Assembly: GCA_964547645.1 (NCBI GenBank)
Contig: CAZJOM010000120.1
Location: 1-9,577 of the forward strand
Source of the DNA: SZUA-430 sp964547645
GTDB lineage: Bacteria; Pseudomonadota; Alphaproteobacteria; Micropepsales; Micropepsaceae
Length of the DNA: 9,577 nt
Reading direction: 5' to 3'
In this document: positions 1 to 6,402 of the stretch, in pieces
How positions within the stretch are numbered: position 1 is the stretch's first letter
Layout: each line of letters starts with the position of its first letter
Program-made: the position numbers and the translations under genes
Notes under the pieces: model-generated
The model's database searches: none
The model's input: only the letters and a program-made list of their open reading frames with translations
Told to the model about the DNA's origin: nothing

Positions 1-4
1 CGCT

Positions 5-1057
5 CTAATTCAAATCGATCGTCGCGCGGCGGTTTTGGGGTTCCTTCACGCCGTCGCCGGTCTTGACGAGGAGCTCGTCCTCGCCGCGGCCGCTGGTCGA
101 GATCGAGCCGGCGCCGATGCCTTTGGCAACCAAGTTCGTTTTTGCAGCATTGGCGCGGCATTGCGAGAGCTTTTGGTTGTACGCGTTTGATCCGACCGTA
201 TCGGTGTGGCCGACGATCACAACGGACGCGGAGCCCACCGTCTTCGCAGTTGAGGCCGCTTCGCCCAAAACCGTGTCCGCTTCCGGCGAGATGTTGCACT
301 TGTTGAAACCGAAATAGATGATGAACTGACGCGCCTCGGTTGGCGGCGCGGGCGGCGGCGCCGGAGGCGGTGCCACATACGGCGCCGCGTCCTCGAACAG
401 ATCGTAGCGCAGCCCGACAGTGACCGTGTGCTTCTCGACATCGTCGAAGGCATACGTGTCGCCGCGGCCCGGCACTGCGTCGGCAAAGTTCGGCGAGTCG
501 ACGTTCAAGAACCGATAGGTCAAACTTACGTCGAGCCGGTTCGTAAGCTTGTAGGTGAGACCGGCGATCGCTTGGTAGGCAAAGTTCGTGTCGGCATCGT
601 CAACGATGCGATCGTCATTGTACTGCGCATAGTCCGCGCCGACGCCCAGCCCGACATTGAGGTCGAAGCGCTCCGAGAGAGGCACGTCGTAGATGACGTT
701 GATCATCGCCGTGTATTCGGTCAACTCGCCATTTGTCGGAAACGCGGCCCCGACAGGCAGTGCGAAGTCGGCATCGTTCTGGCGGTAGCCGAGTTCCAGC
801 TCCACGCGCCAGTTCTTCTCGAACCCATAGCCCACGGTGCCCAGCGCCGCCCACCCGGTGTCGAACTCCATCTCCCGAACGGCAAGCGGCGCGCCGCCGG
901 GCGGATTGCCGGTGTCGTAGGCGAAGGTGTTGTCGTCCACCCAATTGGCCCCGCCCTCAAGCCCGACATACCAACCTTGGTGATGTGCTTGAGATTGTCC
1001 CGCGGCGACGAGGGAGAGCGCGGCAACAGCGCCGAGCAGTGCAATTTTGGAATACAT
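5..1057 (-). CDS. OmpA-family outer-membrane protein (first of tandem pair)
   Basis: 350-residue outer-membrane protein that anchors the outer membrane to peptidoglycan. Residues 1-24 form a Sec signal peptide with a likely cut after QSQA. Residues about 25-222 are an OmpA-like beta-barrel with alternating aromatic/hydrophobic strands. A Pro-rich hinge (228-240) leads to the OmpA C-terminal peptidoglycan-binding domain (244-350). That domain has GHTDTVGS, then N-x2-LS-x2-RANA and a terminal NRRATI. Asp286 and Arg301 are 15 residues apart, like the diaminopimelate-binding Asp271/Arg286 of Acinetobacter OmpA. Cys254 and Cys300 are shared with the neighbouring paralogue. A GTG at 1063 is in frame, but the ATG at 1057 is preferred because GGGG then sits 5 bases upstream. 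It has its own promoter (1115-1142). The C-terminal domain is about 84% identical to the downstream neighbour's by hand count (90/107). Family assignment is firm; the barrel's pore role is unknown. Confidence 0.95.
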   Translation of the reverse strand: MYSKIALLGAVAALSLVAAGQSQAHHQGWYVGLEGGANWVDDNTFAYDTGNPPGGAPLAVREMEFDTGWAALGTVGYGFEKNWRVELELGYRQNDADFALPVGAAFPTNGELTEYTAMINVIYDVPLSERFDLNVGLGVGADYAQYNDDRIVDDADTNFAYQAIAGLTYKLTNRLDVSLTYRFLNVDSPNFADAVPGRGDTYAFDDVEKHTVTVGLRYDLFEDAAPYVAPPPAPPPAPPTEARQFIIYFGFNKCNISPEADTVLGEAASTAKTVGSASVVIVGHTDTVGSNAYNQKLSQCRANAAKTNLVAKGIGAGSISTSGRGEDELLVKTGDGVKEPQNRRATIDLN

Positions 1058-1114
1058 GGCCACCCCATTCTTCGTTTTGAGCGCCGCAATACCGGCGCCG
1101 ACCCATCATTTTCT

Positions 1115-1142
1115 CTAGTAGCGCCCTAGGTTTGCGCGTCAA
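1115..1142 (-). promoter_or_regulatory. Housekeeping-sigma promoter of the first OmpA gene
   Basis: On the minus strand, TTGACGC is followed by 13 bases and GCTACTAG. This fits the Caulobacter-type housekeeping consensus (TTGACGS, 10-14 bases, GCTANAWC) well. The predicted transcript start is near 1108, giving a leader of about 50 bases. The second OmpA gene has the same 28-base layout. Prediction from sequence only. Confidence 0.7.
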
Positions 1143-1283
1143 CGGGATTCCTGTGCGGACCGTTGAATTAAGGGATGCGGAAACACGATGGTGGGAGCGG
1201 TGTGTCGCCGCCGCAGCAAAAATGCTCGCCCTGCGTGCAACAAGAAGAGGAATCTATTCCCGCGTGGGTCAACATTGAACAGC

Positions 1284-1314
1284 AAAAAGGGCGGAACCTT
1301 CGGGTCCCGCCCTT
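1284..1314 (-). terminator. Rho-independent terminator of the second OmpA gene
   Basis: Reading the minus strand, AAGGGCGG pairs perfectly with CCGCCCTT. The stem is extended inward by ACC/GGT around a small CGAA loop, and five T follow directly. It starts 24 bases after the stop codon at 1339. It separates the two OmpA genes into independent transcription units, which agrees with the separate promoter at 1115-1142. Confidence 0.88.
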
Positions 1315-1338
1315 CGTTAGTTCAACGCTTGTTCGACC

Positions 1339-2424
1339 CTACTTGTTCAGGTCGATCGTCGCGCGGCGGTTCTGCGGTTCCTTCACGCTGTCCCCGGTTT
1401 TGACGAGGAGCAGGCTCTCACCACGGCCGCTGGTCGAGATCGAGTCGGCGCCAATACCCTTATCGACCAAGTTGGTCTTCGCCGCATTCGCGCGGCACTC
1501 GGACAGACGTTGGTTGTACTCGTTCGAGCCCATCGTGTCGGTATGGCCGACGATCGTGACTGCGGCCGAGCCTTGCGTCTTCGCTGCTTGCGCCGCTTCG
1601 CCCAACACCTTGTCGGCTTCCGGCGTGATGTTACACTTGTCGAAGCCGAAATAGATGATGAACTGCTGCGGTCCCGGCGGCGGGGGCGGCGGAGGCGGAG
1701 GTGCCACAACCGGCGCTTCATCCTCATAGAGGTCGTAGCGCAAGCCGATCGTCACCGAGTGCTTCTCAAGATCGTCGACCCGCACCGTGCCGCTCACATT
1801 CGAGAACTCCGGCGAATCCACATGCAAGTAGCGATAGGTCAGCGTCAGATCGAGCCGCTTGCTGACTTCATACGTCACGCCCGCGATCGCTTGATAGGCA
1901 AAGTTCGTGTCGCTGTCGCTGCCGACACCGTTCACATCAAGATCAGCGTAGTCGACGCCGGCGCCGAGACCGAGGTTTAGGTTCAATTTATCCGTCAACG
2001 GAACGTCATAGATGACGTTGACCATTGCCGTGTATTCCGTCAGATCGCCGCTTGCGTCGGGAATAATGCGCGCAGCCTTGCCGCCGAAGAAGGTGTCGAC
2101 AGTAAAGTCGTTCTGCCGGTATCCGATCTCGCCTTCGATGCGCCAATTGTTGTCGAACGCATAGCCGACGGTGGCGAAGCCTGCCCAGCCGGTGTCAAAC
2201 TCAACCTGCGTTTGCGCGAACGACGGCGCCACCAAGGCGACCGCGCTGAACTCAGCGTCGATCGGCGGCATGTACGTGTACGAGTTGAGCACATCCGTAT
2301 CGTCGATCCAGTTCGCGCCGGCTTCGAGCCCGATGTACCAACCGTTGTGGCGCGCTTGGCCCTGCGAGGCTGCGCCCATCGACACGGCAGCGACCGTGAC
2401 GAGCAATGCTGATTTGTATCTCAT
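1339..2424 (-). CDS. OmpA-family outer-membrane protein (second of tandem pair)
   Basis: 361-residue paralogue of the OmpA protein encoded just downstream. It has a signal peptide (1-24, cut after QGQA), a beta-barrel (about 25-232), and a hinge with nine consecutive prolines (242-250). The OmpA peptidoglycan-binding domain (254-361) contains GHTDTMGS, N-x2-LS-x2-RANA and NRRATI. Asp296 and Arg311 match the diaminopimelate-binding pair. Cys264 and Cys310 are conserved with the paralogue. The barrel differs from its neighbour mainly by longer predicted surface loops (about 45-75 and 108-125), as expected for exposed loops under diversifying pressure. The start is supported by GGGG six bases upstream of ATG at 2424. 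It is transcribed alone, from the promoter at 2479-2506 to the terminator at 1284-1314. The proline run predicts a need for EF-P during translation. Confidence 0.95.
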   Translation of the reverse strand: MRYKSALLVTVAAVSMGAASQGQARHNGWYIGLEAGANWIDDTDVLNSYTYMPPIDAEFSAVALVAPSFAQTQVEFDTGWAGFATVGYAFDNNWRIEGEIGYRQNDFTVDTFFGGKAARIIPDASGDLTEYTAMVNVIYDVPLTDKLNLNLGLGAGVDYADLDVNGVGSDSDTNFAYQAIAGVTYEVSKRLDLTLTYRYLHVDSPEFSNVSGTVRVDDLEKHSVTIGLRYDLYEDEAPVVAPPPPPPPPPGPQQFIIYFGFDKCNITPEADKVLGEAAQAAKTQGSAAVTIVGHTDTMGSNEYNQRLSECRANAAKTNLVDKGIGADSISTSGRGESLLLVKTGDSVKEPQNRRATIDLNK

Positions 2425-2478
2425 GAAAACCCCAATTGATCTCGCGCCCTGCGGAGGGGCAGGCGCCAGTTGCGGGGT

Positions 2479-2506
2479 TAAGTAGCAACGCTGTTTCTTG
2501 CGTCAA
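2479..2506 (-). promoter_or_regulatory. Housekeeping-sigma promoter of the second OmpA gene
   Basis: On the minus strand, TTGACGC, 13 bases, then GCTACTTA. This is the same 28-base architecture as the promoter at 1115-1142, although the spacers differ. The predicted start is near 2472, with a leader of about 47 bases containing the GGGG ribosome-binding site. The agreement between the two independent copies strengthens both calls. Confidence 0.75.
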
Positions 2507-2719
2507 TGCGAAAGTGAGCGGATGCGTCGGAATCTGGGTTTCGGGTACACGATGCCGCACGCGATTCAAGCATCGGGTGTGCACCACTAGTTCTACGTGC
2601 AGTTGGTCGAAGGAATCCTGTCCTATAGAACTACCACTTTCGGGTAGGTCGGTCGCGAATTCAGCGGGTAAAGCAAAGGCCGGCGCACATTGGTCGGCCC
2701 CCGATTAACCTTGTTCGAA

Positions 2720-2736
2720 GGCGCACGTAGTGCGCC
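2720..2736 (-). terminator. Perfect 7-bp hairpin after the bdhA operon
   Basis: GGCGCAC and GTGCGCC flank a 3-base loop, starting 10 bases past the stop codon of the 57-residue gene. On the minus strand it is followed by TTCGAACAAGGTT, so the T-tract is poor. It may end the bdhA transcript or only stabilise its 3' end. The palindrome could also bind a protein. Confidence 0.45.
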
Positions 2737-2746
2737 GAGCGATCGC

Positions 2747-2920
2747 CTAACGGCCACGCCCTTCGGTTGCTCGCGCGTTCATCCAGAGCCGCGCTTGTTC
2801 GTGCCCGAGAATCTCGCTCCAAGCCGCCATCGCCCGGTCGGCGAGCGGATGGGCTTTGCGATCGAACTGTCCTGCAAGCCAGTAGGCGTTGCGCCGGCTT
2901 TCGCGAATGAACTTGATCAT
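2747..2920 (-). CDS. 57-residue hypothetical protein coupled to bdhA
   Basis: Not recognised. The ATG at 2920 is chosen because a strong AAGGAG lies 8 bases upstream, and an in-frame start further up would overlap the bdhA end. The protein is hydrophilic and rather basic (starts MIKFIRESRRNAYW), with two Trp, several Arg and Ala, no Cys, no signal peptide and no membrane segment. The region 25-50 looks helical. It begins 23 bases after the bdhA stop, so it is almost certainly cotranscribed with bdhA and followed by a hairpin (2720-2736). A role in hydroxybutyrate or PHB metabolism would be inference from position only. That it is a gene rests on the ribosome-binding site and spacing. Confidence 0.65.
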   Translation of the reverse strand: MIKFIRESRRNAYWLAGQFDRKAHPLADRAMAAWSEILGHEQARLWMNARATEGRGR

Positions 2921-2943
2921 ATCGTTTCTCCTTTTGAATTGGT

Positions 2944-3765
2944 TCAATGTGCGGTCCAACCGCCGTCGATCGGTAGCGCCGCGCCGGTGATCGAGGCCGC
3001 AAGATCGCTGGCCAGAAACGTCGCGAGCGCGCCCATCTCCTCGACGGTGGCGAATTTCTTGTTCGGCTGATTGACCAGCAGAACGTCGCGGATCACTTGC
3101 TCGCGCGGAATGCCGTGTGCCTTCGCTTGATCGTCGATCTGCTTTTCGACCAACGGTGTGTAGACATAGCCTGGGCAGATTGCGTTGGCGGTGACGTTGA
3201 ACTCGGCGCCCTCAAGCGCCGTGACCTTGGTCAAGCCGACAACGCCGTGTTTTGCCGCGACGTAAGCCGACTTGAACGGTGAGGCGACAAGCCCGTGCGC
3301 CGACGCCACGTTGATCACACGCCCGAACTTGCGCGTCTTCATGCCGGCGAAGGCGGCCTTCGTTGCGTGAAATACGGCCGACAAGTTCAACGCCAAAATC
3401 GCATCCCACTTCGCGGCCGGAAATTCCTCGATCGGGGAGACGTGTTGAATGCCCGCATTGTTGACCAGAATGTCGACGCGACCGAACTGCCTCTCTGTGC
3501 GCTGGACCATCGCGGTCGTCTCGCCGGCATCCATCAGATTGGCGCCGTCGAAGGCGACCGTGACCCCGGTTGCCTGCTCCAACATCACGCGCGTGCGCTT
3601 GATCTCGTCCATATCGCCGAGCCCGTTCAGCACGACATTTGCGCCGGCCTCTGCCAGCGACCGCGCGATGCCAAGCCCGATCCCTGAGGTCGACCCGGTT
3701 ACGATCGCGACCTTGCCCGCGAGCATGCGTTGCATTTTGGTATTGACGTCGAGTTGGGTGTGCAT
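2944..3765 (-). CDS. bdhA: D-3-hydroxybutyrate dehydrogenase (SDR family)
   Basis: 273-residue cytosolic short-chain dehydrogenase that oxidises D-3-hydroxybutyrate to acetoacetate with NAD+, a step in polyhydroxybutyrate use. Visible motifs are the TGSTSGIG cofactor loop (23-30), NNAG (102-105), and the catalytic tetrad Asn127, Ser155, Tyr168, Lys172. The residues that bind the substrate carboxylate in Pseudomonas fragi hydroxybutyrate dehydrogenase (Gln94, His144, Lys152, Gln196) all have counterparts at a constant offset of 13: Gln107, His157, Lys165, Gln209. This makes the substrate call stronger than a generic SDR call. The start at 3765 has AGGAG 8 bases upstream; a longer frame to 3807 lacks this. 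The N-terminus is about 10 residues longer than usual. It lies 102 bases downstream of ndh, with a shared 39-bp element (3833-3871) in the gap, and is followed by the 57-residue gene. Confidence 0.93.
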   Translation of the reverse strand: MHTQLDVNTKMQRMLAGKVAIVTGSTSGIGLGIARSLAEAGANVVLNGLGDMDEIKRTRVMLEQATGVTVAFDGANLMDAGETTAMVQRTERQFGRVDILVNNAGIQHVSPIEEFPAAKWDAILALNLSAVFHATKAAFAGMKTRKFGRVINVASAHGLVASPFKSAYVAAKHGVVGLTKVTALEGAEFNVTANAICPGYVYTPLVEKQIDDQAKAHGIPREQVIRDVLLVNQPNKKFATVEEMGALATFLASDLAASITGAALPIDGGWTAH

Positions 3766-3832
3766 CGTGCGGGCTCCTGGCCGGTGGGGTGATCTCTCAA
3801 CGCCCACACTGACGCGTTCGCCGCACTACTTG

Positions 3833-3871
3833 AAATGCCGTTTGCGTAGCCTTTGGATAGCCGAGGGCTAT
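3833..3871 (-). promoter_or_regulatory. 39-bp repeated element, copy A (upstream of bdhA)
   Basis: On the minus strand it reads ATAGCC-CTC-GGCTAT, then CCAAAGGCTAC, then GCAAACGGCATTT. It matches copy B (6969-7007) at 32 of 39 positions with no gap and in the same orientation. It combines a perfect 6-bp inverted repeat with an 11-bp tandem repeat (GGCTATCCAAA then GGCTACGCAAA), so successive half-sites lie on one face of the helix. Its proximal edge is 67 bases from the bdhA start. Its distal edge includes the ndh stop codon (3868-3870). Best read as an operator or activator site; the regulator is not in the window. Confidence 0.6.
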
Positions 3872-5163
3872 GCTGCTTCGCTCAACGCTTTAGCTGCCTC
3901 GGACTTGTCGGCGGCGCCCGTGATCAGGCGCACGCCACGCTGGTAGGTCAGGTACGACCACGCCCAACTCGCCGCCACAAAGAACCGGTTGCGAAATCCG
4001 ATCAAAAAGTAGACGTGCGCAACGGACCAAAGCGCCCACGCAATAAAACCCTTCACATGCAGCCATCCGAAATCGGCGACCGCTTTCGAGTGCCCGATTG
4101 TGGCCAAGTTCCCGTAGTCCGCATATTGGAAGTAGTCGGGCAGGGCGAGGCCGCGCACATGTGCGTCGATCAAGCGTCCGACATAGAGGCCCGCCTGCTT
4201 TGCCGCCGGCGCGACGCCCGGCAACACCGCGCCCTCCGCCGACTTGAAGGCGGCAGTGTCGCCGATCACGAACACATTGTCATGCTCGGGCACGGAGAAA
4301 TCGCCCTTCACAATCACGCGTCCGGCACGGTCGCACGGTGCTTTGAGCCATTCGCCGGCAGGCGATGCGCGCACCCCGGCGGCCCAAATGACGGTTCGCA
4401 CAGGAACGGAAGCCGTGCCGATCGTCACATGATCCGAGGTGATGTCGGTCACCGGCACGCCGAGACGCACGTCCACACCCATCTTCTCCAAAGCACGCTT
4501 CGCCTCCGCGGACAGCGCCTCCGGAAAGCTTGGCAACAACCGTGGCCCGGCTTCGACAAGAATGATCTTCGAACAATGCGGTGTGATCGACCGAAAATCG
4601 GCAATGATCGAGCGTCGAGCCAACTCCGCGATCGCGCCTGCCATCTCGACACCTGTCGGCCCGCCACCAACGATCATGAAGGTGAGTAAGGCATCGCGCG
4701 TGAGTTTGTCCTCCTCGACTTCCGCCCTCTCGAACGCGACCAGGATCTTCGCCCGCACCCGCGTCGCATCGTCGACCGACTTGATCCCCGGCGCGACCGC
4801 TTCCCATTGATCCTTGCCGAAATAGCTGTGCCGCGCGCCCGTCGCGATGATTAGATGATCGTACGGTACACTGCGCCTACCGTCGACGCGCACGACCTTG
4901 CGCGCGCTATCGACGCCGGTCACTTCACCGAGCAAAACCTTCGCGTTCTTCTGGTGCCGCAAGATGCTTCGGATCGGTTGCGCGATCTCCGCGGGCGACA
5001 GCGATGCGGTTGCTACCTGGTAGAGCAGGGGTTGAAACAAATGATAGTTTGCGCGATCGACGATCGTGATCTCGACCGGCGAATGCGCCAGCGCCTTGGC
5101 AGCGGAGAGTCCGCCAAATCCGGCGCCGACAATCACGACACGGGGTTTACCGACTGCACTCAT
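3868..5163 (-). CDS. ndh: Type II NADH:quinone oxidoreductase (NDH-2)
   Basis: 431-residue peripheral membrane flavoprotein that transfers electrons from NADH to quinone without pumping protons. The N-terminal FAD-binding fold has GAGFGG (13-18) with Asp36 ending the second strand, followed by NYHLFQPLLYQVA (39-51) and the SPAEIAQPIR stretch (56-65) near the quinone site. The NADH fold has GGGPTG (166-171) with acidic Glu204. WAAGVRAS (260-267) and VIGD (299-302) complete the FAD site. The C-terminus (about 372-410) is aromatic and hydrophobic, typical of the membrane anchor of bacterial NDH-2. Length is usual for the family. AGGGAG lies 9 bases before the ATG. It is 66 bases downstream of the MFS gene and upstream of bdhA, so it could reoxidise the NADH made by BdhA. 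Confidence 0.95.
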   Translation of the reverse strand: MSAVGKPRVVIVGAGFGGLSAAKALAHSPVEITIVDRANYHLFQPLLYQVATASLSPAEIAQPIRSILRHQKNAKVLLGEVTGVDSARKVVRVDGRRSVPYDHLIIATGARHSYFGKDQWEAVAPGIKSVDDATRVRAKILVAFERAEVEEDKLTRDALLTFMIVGGGPTGVEMAGAIAELARRSIIADFRSITPHCSKIILVEAGPRLLPSFPEALSAEAKRALEKMGVDVRLGVPVTDITSDHVTIGTASVPVRTVIWAAGVRASPAGEWLKAPCDRAGRVIVKGDFSVPEHDNVFVIGDTAAFKSAEGAVLPGVAPAAKQAGLYVGRLIDAHVRGLALPDYFQYADYGNLATIGHSKAVADFGWLHVKGFIAWALWSVAHVYFLIGFRNRFFVAASWAWSYLTYQRGVRLITGAADKSEAAKALSEAA

Positions 5164-5229
5164 GGCCTTAGGCTCCCTCTGGCTATTGATATAGGCGTGG
5201 TCGCTCTCGCCGCCAGCCTCAAACCGCCG

Positions 5230-6282
5230 TTAACGCGAATCCTTGATCTGTAAGCTCAACGCAACCGCCAGCAGCAACGCAACGCCGAGTGCCGCAATCG
5301 TGGCTTCCCATCCGAACGAATCGAACACGTACCCCAGCACCGCACTGCCGACGAGCCCGCCAAGATAGTAGGAGGCGAGATAGATCCCGCTCGCCGCACC
5401 GCGCTCGACCGTCGCCGTTCGGCTCACGAATCCGGTGGCCGCGGCTTGCGCGAAGAACGTGCCCACCGCAATCAAAACGAGCCCGCCCAACACGTAGTTG
5501 AGCTCCGGCATCAGCAGCAGTGGCAACCCAAGTGCCGCAAAGACGAACGATGCAATGAACGTCGTCCGGCTGCCAAAGCGACCCGCCGCACGTCCGGCCA
5601 AAGGTGTCGTGAAGATTGCGGGAAGAAACACGAAGTAGACGAACCCCAACGTCATCGGCGACACAGCGATCGGCGGACGCGCGAGCACGAAGTTGACGTA
5701 CGTGAACGTGCCCAGAAACACGAACAAGATCAGAAACCCCAGCCCAAACGCAGCGCGTAACGGCGGGTTCCTGAAGTGCTCTATCCAAGCTGAAAACACC
5801 GAATGCGACATCGCGCTCATCGGCGCCATCCGTTTCAACGCCACGAAGACGACGACAGCGCCGGTCAGATTGAGCAAGGCAAATATGTAAAAGTTGACCT
5901 CAAGCCCGAACGTGCTCGCCAGCGANNNNNNNNNNNNNNNNNNNNNNNNNNNNNNNNNNNNNNNNNNNNNNNNNNNNNNNNNNNNNNNNNNNNNNNNNNN
6001 NNNNNNNNNNNNNNNNNNNNNNNNNTGCCGCCGATTGATCTTCGACGCCAGAAACGCCATCACGATGCCCGCCGCCGCCATCCCCAGCGTGCTTGCGTTC
6101 ACCGCAAACCCCATCTGCGCCGGCGTCACGCCATAAGCCTTCGTCAGCGACGGCAGAATTGCCTGCGCCGCAAACAGATCCACCAACGTCAGAAAGCTAA
6201 TCACGCCGATCACGACCAGACGAAACGGAAGGCTCGCTTGGCCGGCATCTGCCATGCTTGTGGCGGCGGGCGCATTTGTCAT
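5230..6282 (-). CDS. MFS transporter, YnfM-like (interrupted by assembly gap)
   Basis: Inner-membrane transporter of the major facilitator superfamily, closest in look to the YnfM/arabinose-efflux-like group; substrate unknown. The readable N-terminal part has helix 1 (about 20-45), helix 2 (56-82) and the start of the cytoplasmic loop (ASKINRR, ending at residue 85). The 100-N gap follows. After it come helix 6 and a complete set of helices 7-12, with a second loop motif PLAGRAAGRFG between helices 8 and 9. Helices 3-5 are missing from the readable sequence. The frame stays open across the gap as drawn, but the gap length is a placeholder, so this does not prove an intact gene. AGGAG lies 7 bases before the ATG. 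Upstream, a strong hairpin (6314-6344) separates it from the cupin gene. Confidence 0.88.
   Translation of the reverse strand: MTNAPAATSMADAGQASLPFRLVVIGVISFLTLVDLFAAQAILPSLTKAYGVTPAQMGFAVNASTLGMAAAGIVMAFLASKINRRXXXXXXXXXXXXXXXXXXXXXXXXXXXXXXXXXXSLASTFGLEVNFYIFALLNLTGAVVVFVALKRMAPMSAMSHSVFSAWIEHFRNPPLRAAFGLGFLILFVFLGTFTYVNFVLARPPIAVSPMTLGFVYFVFLPAIFTTPLAGRAAGRFGSRTTFIASFVFAALGLPLLLMPELNYVLGGLVLIAVGTFFAQAAATGFVSRTATVERGAASGIYLASYYLGGLVGSAVLGYVFDSFGWEATIAALGVALLLAVALSLQIKDSR
5926..6025. other. Assembly gap of 100 N inside the MFS gene
   Basis: Exactly 100 undetermined bases, the conventional filler for a gap of unknown size. The protein loses helices 3-5 here. Those would need roughly 75-90 residues, whereas 100 bases hold only 33, so the real gap is probably about 130-170 bases longer. 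Confidence 0.97.
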
Positions 6283-6313
6283 CGCATTGCTCCTGTGTGC
6301 TGCTGAAAGCGAA

Positions 6314-6344
6314 GCGGCGTCCGCTTGGGGAAAGCGGACGCCGC
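6314..6344 (-). terminator. 13-bp perfect hairpin between the cupin and MFS genes
   Basis: GCGGCGTCCGCTT and AAGCGGACGCCGC flank a 5-base loop. On the minus strand, an A-rich stretch precedes it and CTTTC-type pyrimidines follow (TTCGCTTTC). It lies 58 bases after the cupin stop and 31 bases before the MFS start. It probably terminates cupin transcription on the minus strand. On the plus strand it is followed by CTTTTC, but no gene leads into it from that side. Confidence 0.75.
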
Positions 6345-6402
6345 CTTTTCGGTTCTCGCGCTTGGGGAGAGAGGGGCTGGGGACGCGCGAGGACCTAAGA
6401 GA

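Larger units (their letters stand above)
2425..2746. other. 322-bp intergenic region
   Basis: No convincing gene. It holds the OmpA promoter (2479-2506) with its leader, and the hairpin after the 57-residue gene (2720-2736). The leader (about 2440-2462) can form a short GCGCC/GGCGC stem with one bulged base, of unknown meaning. In 2507-2719 I see open frames on both strands, but none has a good ribosome-binding site or a protein-like composition. Confidence 0.6.

Noticed and set aside
2600..2640. Plus-strand TTGGTC...TATAGA promoter-like sequence, possible small RNA
   Set aside because: 15-base spacing is short, no gene or proper terminator follows on the plus strand, and such matches are expected by chance.
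3853..4689. Long plus-strand open frame antisense to ndh (278 codons)
   Set aside because: His/Arg-rich shadow of a fully recognisable NADH dehydrogenase on the other strand.
5175..5200. GGCTATTGATATAGG upstream of ndh as a third copy of the 39-bp element
   Set aside because: Only the GGCTAT block matches; the invariant GCAAACGGCATTT block is absent.
6322..6368. 10-bp repeat CGCTTGGGGA at 6322-6331 and 6359-6368
   Set aside because: One copy is part of the terminator loop and stem; too short and local to mean more than chance or minor duplication.
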